From: Puccinellia tenuiflora
Taxonomy: Eukaryota > Streptophyta > Magnoliopsida > Poales > Poaceae
DNA: 64,000 bases
Reading direction: 5' to 3'
Assembly: GCA_012064385.1 (NCBI GenBank)
Contig: QRDG01001369.1
Location: 185,916-249,915 of the forward strand
Shown here: positions 42,691 to 53,886 of the stretch, one piece after another
Layout: each line of letters starts with the position of its first letter
Position numbering within the stretch: position 1 is the stretch's first letter
Notes under the pieces: model-generated
What the model was told of the DNA's origin: nothing
Databases searched by the model: none
Seen by the model: only the letters and a program-made list of their open reading frames with translations
Position numbers and translations under genes: made by a program

Positions 42691-44182
42691 GCCACCCCCT
42701 GAAATTGCATGTTATAACTCATCACATATCAAAATATCCACCATAACTTCTCGTTTATTGTTTTGGTGTTCCCATGGTGGCACAACTTCTCGGTGTAAGT
42801 CGCGAAGGGGTCATATCTACAGTAATTTGTATGCTAATACAGACAATTAAACCCTAATAGGCACCACAATGAAGGACGTTTCAAACCCTAATAGCTGCCA
42901 AAAGGCATGATTTTTGCACGAGTACATGGAATTGGGGGCTTAGTGGTAACTATAGCACCTTCCGGCCACCGACAAGGCGACATCGCCGCCTCCTCCAAGC
43001 ACCGGAGATGCGCTGCGGCAACCCCTCTCCACCGGAACTTCGAAAACAACCGCCGGGGAGCCCCTCTCCACAGCTGTGGAGTGGCGTCGCGTCGCTGGAT
43101 CCCTCTCCCTCCTCCTTGGAACTATCGGGAACGAACATAGTGGTACCACAGAGCACAACGTCAAGCTCGGACAGTCAATCGTCACTGTTATCTCTCTCTC
43201 TCTCTGGTTTCTCTTTGACATGCTGTTCTTTCCATGAATTTCATTCTTGTTGCGACCTTTTGAAGTCTCCGGCTGATTCCAATTTTCCAATAGTAACAAA
43301 TCGAGCCGAACAAACGGCATGGACCTAAAAGCAACGAACCGCATGTCTACATCCTAATAACTTGGCTCCGATGCAGTGAGTGATAGCTGAAGCTGCAGGC
43401 TCGCATCGGTAGGGGAACGTATTGATGCCCTGCCGGGTAGATGCCCGACTGCCCCGCTGTAGAAACGGGACCCTCCGATCACCGCTGTCAGCGAGGTTGT
43501 GGTGCGTAAGCCGTGAGGCTAGCTGCTCACAATTTAATGGCACAGCTGCTGGCTGCTACTACGCACCCCATGCTCCAACTTGTCATCGGCAGTGCAGGGA
43601 GAGGTGGCCAGTCATCAGTAATGGCCGGCCACCGATCGATGCGGCCTACAGCTGCACTTTCTAGCAGACTAGAATCGATCATTGGATCCGGCCGCCATGT
43701 AAATGCATTGCCAAGTGAGCTCAATCGATCATCCACGGAAAGGGTCCCGTCTTCTGCGACAAGAGTAGCATTTGAACACTGCTCAAGCTAGCTACTATAA
43801 AGTCTAGAAGCATAGACACCCCGTGGCCGGAGGAGAAAGTTCCACAGTTGGTGCTATACCAAACTTGAGAAGAAGGTTCGAGCAACCCTAGCTCGTGTCT
43901 CAGTTCGTTTGGCGACATTTAATTGACAGTACTGTGCTAAGTGGTTGGCCGTTTCCTGCTTTTACGCAGCTATCATCAGAGTTTTAATACTGGAGTATTA
44001 TGTGGCTGACTCTACGTGGACTAGACATTGTCAACTCGTTTGATCAGCTGGGAAGCAGTAGCACTGAACTCGAATTGATGGATCTGAGGACCTATACGCG
44101 GTGTCGCCACATCCAGGTTCTAGAAACACGTGTGTTTGCACGGTGTACTGCCGGATCATAAATAGGTCAGCAAGTCAAGTAG
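42691..44182. other. Intergenic, partly GC-rich, no supported gene
   Basis: The segment 42940-43140 is GC-rich with an inexact duplication (CCCCTCTCCACCGGAACTTC and CCCCTCTCCACAGCTGTGGA). A TC microsatellite lies near 43190. None of the open frames shows a recognised domain; a captured gene fragment is possible. Confidence 0.35.
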
Positions 44183-44184
44183 TA

Positions 44185-44392
44185 CTCCCTCCGTCCTAGT
44201 TTATAGGACTCAATAGGCAAATATCTTGGCCCAAGGTGGTTTTTTTATTAGGGCTCAATTCTTTCATGCATTGGTGGAGAGAGTAACCATCCAATAGCTG
44301 AAGGGGAATTAATGCAAATAAGTCTTAGAGGTGGGGGGATTTTGGGACTGCATGGTTTTGGAGATGGGTCTTATAATCTAGGACGGAGGGAA
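44185..44392. mobile_element. Stowaway MITE (208 bp)
   Basis: The ends CTCCCTCCGTCCTAGTTTAT and ATAATCTAGGACGGAGGGAA are inverted copies, with TA at 44183-44184 and 44393-44394. Confidence 0.88.
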
Positions 44393-44857
44393 TACTAATA
44401 CAAGACGGTATAGAAAACGTAAGGACTACCGATTTTGAATAGTTTCTTTGTGTGCAAAGGCAGCGATTTCATGTACTGAAGTCAAATATCAATACTTGAG
44501 ATTACACGAAAACAAAGTCGGAAGCATTCACACCTCTTCTCGAGGCTACATTCGTTTATATCGCCAGTATTAACCACATGAAAGAATTACAACAGACCTG
44601 TTACAACTTGATTTGTAAGCAATATATGTTATCTAACTAACTATCACACGATTTATGTTTGCACCGGTGCTGCATAGTAAAGCTCTTATACGTTATCTAA
44701 AAACTTCTTCTACAATATAAACAGTTCGTCAAAACGTTTTATATTGTACAGTGTATGACGGATGGAGTAACTCAATCACAATGATCTACAGTACGTTATA
44801 TAAAAACCTCCCACGACCACAACTTCACCAAGTTGTGACTATCCACAATTGCTATAA

Positions 44858-45129
44858 GGCTAGTCCCAGTGGGAGTAACTTCACTAGTAACATCAATGCC
44901 ACGTAAGCAAAAAAGATGATGTGGCAGCTAATTAATAATGAGAGAGAAAAATAGAGTAACATAGCTAGTTACTGTAACATCACACCTCCCAAGCTCATAT
45001 GAGTCTACGACCTAATAAATATAGCTTTGCATGACACTACTCATATGTTACTACCCATTATGGAGATAGTAACATAATCTAGAAAAATGTGATGTTATCA
45101 CACTATGTTACTCCCCATTGTGAGTAGTC
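44858..45129. mobile_element. Tourist-like MITE (272 bp)
   Basis: The left end GGCTAGTCCCAGTGGGAGTAAC and the reversed right end GACTACTCACAATGGGGAGTAAC correspond. TAA at 44855-44857 and 45130-45132 is the 3-bp duplication of PIF/Harbinger (Tourist) elements. The interior has the repeated words GTAACAT and ATGTTACT. Confidence 0.82.
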
Positions 45130-46639
45130 TAACTGTTGAGTTGACCTCTTAAAAGTCTGAATCGAATTTCTAAGAGGCCTCGCACGGCACACTTTCAGAC
45201 AAAGGGAAAGTTAATTTCTTTGTGATTTGGCCTTGCATGACACACTGGATAATTGGAATGATAAGTGGTGTGTACGTTATCACAGAAAAGACAAGCGGCC
45301 TGAGAGTATCAAGTAGGATCTCTACCCATGCATAACTTTTACTGTAGATTTAAAAAAATTATACTCAGCCTCTGGATTTCACCTGGAAATTGTTTCATAC
45401 TTTCAAACACTCCAAGATATAAAATTAGAACTAAAATGCACAAACAAAACATTCATTAGAGCATGGCTAATAGAAGAGCCCAGTGCCGGCTCTATACTAC
45501 TAGTGCCATGTCACATACACCTTGAAAGTGCATGGTTGATCCTATGCATGGTTTTGGTAATTAATGACAATCTCTATGGACTAATATTTGTGTTGAGCTC
45601 TATGTGTAGGTTGTCCTATAGCTTGTGTCAAGATCATTTATTGACCAAGGCCAATCTTGCTTGTCTCCATTGGTTGGAGTCAAGGTCAAGGTTGAAGATC
45701 ATTTGTTGATCAAGGCCAAGCTTGTCTCCATGTGTTGGAGTCAAGGTGCGTTGCTTGACCTCCATTTGTTGGAGTCAAGCTCAAGGGAAGAAGAAGAAGT
45801 TTTGGGTTGATCAAGGCTTTGTGCGGATTGATCAACCCTCAAGTCCAAGTGAAGATATGTCGAAGAGTGCTTTCCCCATCTTGGTGTATGGGGGAGCGTC
45901 ATGTGAATCTTCACCAAACGAAGCGCAATCAAGAAAGGTGATGCGTCTTGAGGAGATGAAGATCGTCTTCGTCGACCTCAAATGGATTAATGCGCAAGGC
46001 AAAGGTATGATCTTGATAGGGTTTCTATTTTACCGGTCTCATGGTGTTTAGTGAGAGACCGGGTTATAGGATAGATAGCCGTACTATCAAGAGGGGCTCT
46101 CGACCGAGTTTCGTGATCGTATCGTTCGTGGAGAGCTCAAACCTTTGCATCCATGCAATCATCTTTATTGGTTCTTATTTGGATCTTATCGTGGTGTGGT
46201 CTTGGTGCTTGTCATGCTTGTCATGACAAAGCCAAGGTCACCGAAAACGGTTTGCATTTGCGTCTTCTTTTGTATTTTCGGTATTGGAGATTTTGCCGGT
46301 TCATTCGTGCGGAAGATTTATATCTTCCATCTCATTGCAAAATCTCTATTGCTTGTTTGCCTTGTACAAAGGTGGCTTTTGTTGTCCTCTTTCCAACAAA
46401 TTTGGTTTTACCTCTTTTGGACTTCAATTGCAAAAGAAACGGTTTTTTCGGTTTGCGAAAAAGAGCTTTAAACTCTCCCCATTTGGTTTTATAATATCAT
46501 GATGGACAATGATGTTTCTCTGCATGATCTTGTAGAGCTTTTCATTGCGAGTCCAACGAGTCCAAGATCATCGAAAACGGAGTCCGGATGCAAAAGATAT
46601 GCCCATTTTCATATTGCTCATTCTGCAGTTTTTCTGAGG

Positions 46640-47053
46640 GGCGGAAATTCCGGCCCGGGGTCCGGAAATTCCGGCCCGGGGCGGAAATTCCGGCCCGGGG
46701 TCCGGAAATTCCGGCCCCCGGAAGTTCCGGCCGTTGCACCGGAATATCCGGTCCATATTTTCATCTGAGCTTTTTTGGCTAAGTCTTTTTGACTTTTCTC
46801 TCTGTAGGGGGTCCGGAATTTTGCCTCGGAAATTTCCGGGGGTCCGGAATTTCCGGTCTTTGGTCCGGAATATCCGGCCCAAGGAAATTTTGGCTAAGTC
46901 TTTTTCGCGTTTACTCTTGGGTGGGGGTCCGGAACTTTGCACCGGAGGTTTGCTCCGGAAATTTCCGGGGCACCGGAAATTCCGGTGTAAGCCCCGGAAT
47001 ATCCGGCCCCCGGCTGGAAGTTCCGGCCCCTTTAACCCGGAATTTCCGGCCCT
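46640..47053 (+). repeat. CCGGAA/TTCCGG palindrome array in the 5' LTR
   Basis: About 13-14 short palindromes of the form CGGAA-N-TCCG occur in ~410 bases: GGAAATTCCGG (several), GGAATATCCGG (three), CGGAAATTTCCG (two), GGAAGTTCCGG (two). The larger phrase TTTTGGCTAAGTCTTTTT also occurs twice, so a bigger unit was duplicated. The array ends about 35 bases before the TATA box. Confidence 0.9.
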
Positions 47054-47086
47054 GCGGTTTTCCAACGGCTAGTTTTTGGGGGAGGC

Positions 47087-47094
47087 TATAAATA
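47087..47094 (+). promoter_or_regulatory. TATA box of the 5' LTR
   Basis: GGCTATAAATAGCC is a perfect palindrome around TATAAATA. It lies just downstream of the palindrome array and about 1 kb before the LTR end, a plausible U3/R promoter. Confidence 0.7.
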
Positions 47095-48120
47095 GCCCCC
47101 TTCTTCCCCCAAGGGCTGGTTGCTTGTCTTGCTCACTTGCTTTTCTCTCTCCTCCATTGTTGCTAACCTTGTGAGCTTGATTCCTCTCCATCCCTCCAAT
47201 GATTCTTGCCCAAACTTAGGGATTCAAGAGAGGAGATCTAGATCTACCATTCCACCAATCAAAATCCCCTCTAAGTGAGGGAAACTTGTGGATCTAGATT
47301 TTGGGGTTGCTTTGTGTTCATCCCCTTTGTTCTTCCTCTCTTATTCCCTCCATAGCATTAGTTGCTTTGGTTGGAATTTTGGGAGTGAAGGATTTGAGCA
47401 CTTTGTGTGCTCTTGCCTTTTGCATTTGTTGCATCGGGTTGCTCCCTCCACGGTGATACGTGAAGATCGACGTTGAAGAGCTTTTTTACTCTTGGGTGCA
47501 TTGTGTTCCCAAGAGCTTGTTGCCTCTTGGGTGCATTGTGTACCCTAGACGGTTGGAGGTGCCGCGAAGTCTTCGCTTGTGAAGCTTCGGCACGAGTTTG
47601 GGAGCCCCCAATTGAGTTGTGGGTGTGTGCCCCAAGAAGAAGTTGTAAAGGGCTCCGGAATCCGCCCCGAAGGATTCCGATAGTGGAAGGTGAACCAATC
47701 CCTTGGGTGAGGTTCATCGGAGAATAGGGTGAGGCCTTTGTGGCATCTTGAGTAGGCCTTTTGTGGCGAGCTCACACCCCTCCAACGAGACGTACTCCCT
47801 TAACAAGGAGGAACTCGGGAATACATCCTCGTCTCCGCGTGCCTCGGTTATTTCTATACCCGAGCTTTACTTATGCAATTTACATTGCTGATAGCCTTCG
47901 TGCTTGAAGTTCATATCTTGCTATCACCTTGTTGCTTTAATTGCTTAGCATAAGTTGTTGGTGCACATAGGTAACCCTAGCATATTAGGTTGTTGGCTTG
48001 TTAATTTAAACACATAGTTTTATTCCGCAATTATCAAGCCCCTAATTAGAAAAAGCTTTAATCGCCTATTCACCCCCCCCCCCCTCTAGGCGACATCCGG
48101 GCATTGTTTGTTCTTTCAAT

Positions 48121-48133
48121 TGGTATCAGAGCC
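48121..48133 (+). other. Primer-binding site (initiator tRNA-Met)
   Basis: TGGTATCAGAGCC, two bases after the 5' LTR, is the standard copia primer site complementary to initiator methionine tRNA. Confidence 0.95.
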
Positions 48134-48172
48134 TCGTCTCTCTTGTTTGGCTTTACCGCCTAGAGAGTAAAG

Positions 48173-50203
48173 ATGTCGTCTAGGGATTTAGTGCACAATT
48201 CCTTGTTTAGATTTAATGGCACAAATTTTAATGCTTGGAAAACTCATATGCTTAATCACTTACGGGTCTTGGACCCCAATATAGAGCGTGTCCTAGATAT
48301 AGGTTTTTCTCCTCCAAAGGACTACGAAAGTACGACTTTAGAGGATGAGAAAAACTTATATCTAGATGCTCTAGCATCTAATGAGTTTTGCAAATTTGTG
48401 AGTGTTGTAGTTTTTGAGTCAATCATGCCTCTCCGGGATGCTCATGAGCTTTGGACCAAGCTTCATGAAAATATGGAGTGTCCAACTTTATTGAGGATGA
48501 TTGCTCTCCCTCCACCTCCGGCCGTGACGAGTTCTCGTCTTCGTCTACTTCACCAAAATGTGGTAAGCCACAATCCAATGTAATGGTGAGTAGTGATAGG
48601 CTTTGCAATTTGGATAGTGAGCTCATTGTTGATGATCATTCATCTCTATCTTGTTGCATTGCTTCATCTTTGGACTTAAACTCTTCTAGCACTCCAAATG
48701 TCATACATGCTAGTGTTGATAGTCCTTGTATATCATCCAAAAATTGCTTAGATAAATCTAATGATGATATGCTTGCTTTATCTTGTTGCCATGATAAAAA
48801 TGCTTGTGTCTCCTCTAACTCTTGCATGAACAATAATGTAGAGGAAACCCAATTTGCTATGCAACAAGATGTGAACTTGAGTAGTTCAAAAATTAATTGC
48901 TCTTCTTCATCCATCACTTATTGCCTTATGGCTAAATCTTCTTCTAGCAATGATAATAATAATGATGATAATGATGATGAAGAAGATGATATTGAAAAAA
49001 TTAATGCTAGGCTTCAAAATAAAGGTCTAATGATTCTCAATGCCATTCCTAGTAATAAAAGTGCCCAAGCTAAACTCTTTGAAATCATGAGCACTCTTAT
49101 TGAGCGTGGGGAAGCTATTGAGGCCTTGGAAGCAACCCTTAAAGAAAAGGGTAAGATTGAAAGGGATGATGCTATGGAGAAAGCATCGTTAGAAGATGCT
49201 CTTGAGGAAGAGCATGAGACTCGTGCTTCGCTAGAGGAGAAACTAGAATCTATCGAGGAGTCTCATAATGAAATAATTGCTAAGATCATTAAAGAACGTG
49301 ACCATGCTCATGCTAAATATAAAGTCACGAAAAATGAAAATACTAGATTAAATGATGAGCTTGTTAAGTTTTCTTCATCCATTTCTAATGCTAATGATGC
49401 TTGTGCTACTAACTCCAATTCTTGTGAAGCATCTAGTTTGAAGGAGAATGTTGAGCTAAGGGCTCAACTTGAGTTGCTAACAAGCAAGTATAAGAAGTTG
49501 GAAGCAAGTCATGAAAAGCTATCTAGATCTAATGATGATCTTCTAGCATCCTATGGGAAGTTGGAAGAAAATCATGAAAAGCTATCTAGCTCTAATGATG
49601 AACTTCTTGCTTCCTATGCTTGTCTCAAGTTAGCTCATGAGGCCATCACTACAAAGGTAATATCTAGTGAGCCTCATGTGGATAATAGCACAAATTCAAC
49701 TAAAAATGCTATAATGCCATGTGCTAGTCCTAGTAGTTCATCCACTAAGAATGTTGGTACATCATGTGATGAATTACTTGCTTTGCCTTGTTGCTCTAAC
49801 AATGATGCATCTACCTCCTCTAGTTCTTGTGTTGTCACTAACCATGTAGAGAAAAGAGGAGAGCTCAAGGCCCAAGCCACTTCTTTGAAGAAAGGCTTGG
49901 AAAAGCGTCATGAGGGGAAGAGGGCACTTGACAACATGTTGAGTGTGCAACATCCCCAAATGACAAGAGTGGACTTGGATTCAACTCCAACATCAAGAAC
50001 AAGTCCAAGGTTGAGAAGAAGAAGGGCCAAGTTCAAATCAAGAATCCGGCCAACATCATTTGCTTCAAGTGCAAGCTAGAAGGGCATCATGTTCGTGATT
50101 GCCCAATGAAGAAGAAGAAGCCTCTTAGTGAGAAGCAACTAGGGAAGCGGCCTCTTGTTCAATCTCGTGCTCAACCACGAGTTGAACAAAGGACCACCTC
50201 CTA
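48173..50203 (+). pseudogene. Sirevirus-like gag with coiled coil and zinc knuckle, two frameshifts
   Basis: The frame opens with MSSRDLVHNSLFRFNGTNF and NAWKTHMLNHL, a typical copia gag N-terminus. It shifts frame near 48480, runs through a Ser/Asn-rich and acidic part (NDDDEEDD-like stretch near 48950), then a long Glu/Lys coiled coil (about 49000-49650). It shifts again near 49965. The last frame carries the zinc knuckle CFKCKLEGHHVRDC (CX2CX4HX4C) and a Lys-rich tail, stopping near 50201. Gag builds the particle and binds RNA. The breaks mean no full-length gag is made from this copy. Confidence 0.85.
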
Positions 50204-50230
50204 AGAAGACTCAAGTTACTGCTCCTCAAG

Positions 50231-50503
50231 TTGAGGAGCCTATTAAGAAGAAGAGAGAGTCGGTGTTGCTACCTTTGCCGTGGCAAGGTCACTTTGCTTC
50301 TTCATGCACCTTACGGTAACCCATCCAACCCTATCATAATTGAGGATGTTTATTCTCTTGGGAAGGATAGAGTTGGCAATGTGTTTGCCAAGTATGTGGG
50401 AGCTCAAAGTGGTGTGAAGAAAAGCACCATTTGGGTTCCCAAGCCTATTGTGACTAACCTCTTAGGACCCAACTTGGTTGGGGACCAACAAGTTTCAACT
50501 TGA
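50231..50503 (+). pseudogene. Gag C-terminal remnant with a broken second zinc knuckle
   Basis: CYLCRGK starts a second CX2CX4HX4C knuckle, but one base appears to be missing, so the His and last Cys are out of frame. Downstream the frame reads NPIIIEDVYSLGKDRVGNVF and STIWVPKPIVTN, as in the end of Sirevirus gag before the protease. No protease follows. Confidence 0.65.
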
Positions 50504-53500
50504 TCAATAGGTGTTAGTGGAGGACATTGGTGACTTGGTTTCTTTTGAAGAATTAAGGGATCTTCATGGTTTTATCTCATCAAGCCAAGTCAATTGGATC
50601 ATCACATATCTATCTCATATCCAATGCTCCTCCTTGCGGTAACATGTATTTAATTCATATATACATTGAAAGTTGCTTGCTCCCTTGCATGTGTTAGTCT
50701 AGTTCCTAGCATGTGTTTGTATATGATATGCTTCTATCTTTCTTGTCTTGTTATTCAAGGTTATGTTAGATAGTTGTATATCATGTATTTGTAACGTTGT
50801 GTTGAGCTTTATTGAATCTTGTGTGGATTTTATTTGCCTCTTTGAGATATTAATGGACTATCCCATTTTGGGGGAGTGATGTGCTTAGTGCACCTCACAA
50901 ACCTAAAAATGTATGTACATGAAGCACACCACCTAGTTTTGATATTTCATCTTATCTAGTCACTATGTGGTGTGTCATATTCATGAGAAATTCAAATTCT
51001 ACAATGTCCATTAATGTCTCTTGTTGATGTTATTTGCCTCTTGTTTAAAAATAAAATGAATCATCACATTATGGGGGAGTAGTAAGCTATGTGCATATTA
51101 CAATCCCATAAAAATGTGAACATTTGAGGTTTGCCACTTAGATTTGATATTGCACATTATCTATTTCCTATGTGGCAAGTTTGCTCGAACAAGTTCCAAT
51201 TTCCTTTTGGTTATCCTTTGGCTCTTGTTTGCTTGGGCTTGCTTGGTGTGGTTTTTCTCTAATATGCATTTCCATATATTATGTGAGAATCCATTTGTTT
51301 CCTTTTATTCTAATCATGGCTTTGCCGGTTGGTTCGAATAATTGAGACTACCAACAAACCTCTTTAAAAAAAACGGTGTGCTTTAATTCCTATCTTTTGC
51401 CATTTGCTAGTTTGTGGTGAAGTTGGTCTTGTACATCATTCCTTTATGCCACCGAGAAATTTCTCCATATACTCCTTGTCCTTGACAAGTGATACTAGTA
51501 ATTGTGGTGGATTTTGTAGACCATCTTCACATTGGCTCTTGCGTTGACTTGCTTTATCTATTGCCTTCCTCGCCTTTAATGGATCCTATTTTTCAATTGG
51601 TAGTGTTTAGTGTTTTAAATAAAATATGGAAAGTAATGATCCCTTGTGCATGCATTTTGTATTCAAACGCAAATATCAAAGATAATGCATGAATATTGGG
51701 GGAGCATTCCTTTTTATTTAGAACACTAACCTATCTATCAATTTTTGATCCTTTCAATTGGCATTTGACTATTTATCTTGTGTTGGTACCTTCAATTGGT
51801 ATTAATTGGAATCTAATATCTCCTCCATAGATATTTGTTCCAATTGATATTTATTGTGGGAGTCTTGATACCTTTTTGCCTTATTTCACTTTACTTGATT
51901 TCGGTCAAGTATCATCCTCTTCTTGGTATCTTTTCTCCTAGTTGATCTTTTTGTTTTAATTGGTATCTTATTCTCAATTGGTGTCTTATCGATCATTTGT
52001 TGTGTTGATTCGATTCCTTTTGTTATCACACTTCATGTGTTGATGTGTTTTGGATTCAATCATGTGTTGATTTGGATTTTGATATAATTTGGACAACCTT
52101 TTTGTGTCACACCTTGGTGTGCTCTCTTCTTGGTTTACTTGGTGTTTTTGTCCAAATTGTATCTCGTTTGGTTCTTGTAAGTCTATGCATGCATATTTAC
52201 TATTATATATATTTTATGCCATGCTAGTCTTTCTAGTTCCAATATATAGGGGATACTCCACCGCATCCTAAATCGGCTAAGATGTGCATGAAATTCAATT
52301 TCATATCTATATGCACATATTTATGTGGAGTGTTTCCTATATATTGTAGTCGATCTAACTACTATGGAACCCAATGAGTTTGGGAACCATTTTGTACTCT
52401 AATTTTGTTTTAGGTACAATGGAGATGCATTGGATGCTTGCCTCACTCATAAGGAAGGTGTTCTCACCGTGTGATTGTCGGAGTCAAGCTTTGATGTCAA
52501 ACCAACTCTCATCATCTTCATCACCAATGCCATCTCGGTAACAAGTATCTATCTCATGCATACTTTTTAGTATCCAACCTTGTGTAGGTTGCCTCTTGGC
52601 ATGAAAAGCTTTTAGATGCAATTGTTGTGGTTTTGGCCTATTTCCTTCACTTAATATATCTTTGTGATATGTGTGTTGAATTTCCAAAAATCTTTCTTCA
52701 ATTGATATTATTTCCTTGTGATACTTGTTGCCTATTTCAAAGCATCTCCACTATCTCTTGTTCCCTTAGTGATATGTGTGATGCATTTGATATATTTGAA
52801 GTTCATTTATGTACAATGAGATAAATTTGAGCTATGTGCTATGCTTTTAAGCAACAATCTCATTTGTATATTTATGACTTCCTTTTGGATACCTTGTTAT
52901 CTTTTTCCCGGACCATTTCGTATGTATATGTTTCTTTGCGGATGTATATCTTCAATGGTTTGTCTAATAAGAAACCTATACATACGAGAGAGGTCATTTT
53001 TTAGTTGGTATCCTATTTCTTTTGAGCCACCTTGTTTTTCATCTATAATTCTTTGGTGGTTCCAAATTTGCCTCATGAGTGCTTGTCTTAGTGTTTATTG
53101 GTATCTTTACACACTCATGTATTTGTTGAAGATCTTTCACTTCATGCCTACCATGGTGAGCATGTTGTTTTTTTCATTTGCTAAATGCTCTCACTAGCTT
53201 TTGGCATTTTCAATTGGTTTTAGTTTCCAATTGGTATCCCTAAGCTTGTGAATATATTTCTTTAAAAGATCTTTTTATCTCGATTGGGCCTATCTTATGT
53301 TGAATTTTTGAAAATTAGTATCTTTTTATGGCTCAACCACATCTTTGGTGCAAGTGCTATGATTTGCTTTTGCATTATGCACTCTTGCACTTGTTGAGTG
53401 TTCTAGATGATTTTGGGGGAGCAAGGATGCCATTTTTATGCACTCCTCAATTGTGCATGAAAATTGGGGAGCTTCTCCGTTTTTATTTAGAGCTCTCGCT

Positions 53501-53873
53501 TTGGATTTTTTGATTGCTTTTCTCCTTTGTGGAGATGTTTAAAATGATTTCATCTTTTTGCAATCTTTGGATCCTCAATATAGTTTGATTTCCTCTAATT
53601 ATTCGTCAATGAATAAGTGCATTTGATTTCACTCATATCTTGAGTAATGCACACCTTTATGGAGGAACTCATATTATATTGGCTCTCTAAATTTTTCTTC
53701 CCATTTCGGCAATCGATGCCAATGGGGGAGAAGTTTAGAGGGTTTAAGGGAATTTGGGTTTTATGCTTGTGTTGCATTTGCCTTTAATGCGCTTTGCATT
53801 CTTGCTTGTCTGTCATGCAAGGATGCTTTATTCATTATATAAACCCTCTTAAACGGGATTGTCATCAATTACC
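50504..53873 (+). other. Internal non-coding part of the Sirevirus-like element
   Basis: About 3.4 kb of T-rich sequence without polymerase or integrase motifs. It carries five extra copies of the octamer TGGGGGAG (50869, 51072, 51697, 53414, 53723), the core of the polypurine tract at 53874-53886. It also has many phrases like AATTGGTATC. Confidence 0.6.
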
Positions 53874-53886
53874 AAAATGGGGGAGA
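53874..53886 (+). other. Polypurine tract
   Basis: AAAATGGGGGAGA immediately before the 3' LTR start TTGAAAG. Confidence 0.9.

Larger units (their letters stand above)
45522..48118 (+). repeat. 5' LTR (2597 bp)
   Basis: Starts TTGAAAGTGCATGG and ends TTTGTTCTTTCA. Nearly identical to 53887-56451 along its whole length, with scattered substitutions (for example GTCCTATAGC here and GTCCTTTAGC there) and one clearly different block near 46650-46735. Confidence 0.95.

Noticed and set aside
46568..47065. 165-codon minus-strand frame, with counterparts in other frames and in the second LTR
   Set aside because: The palindrome array contains no stop codons in several frames; the peptides are just repeats of the array and change with it between LTRs.
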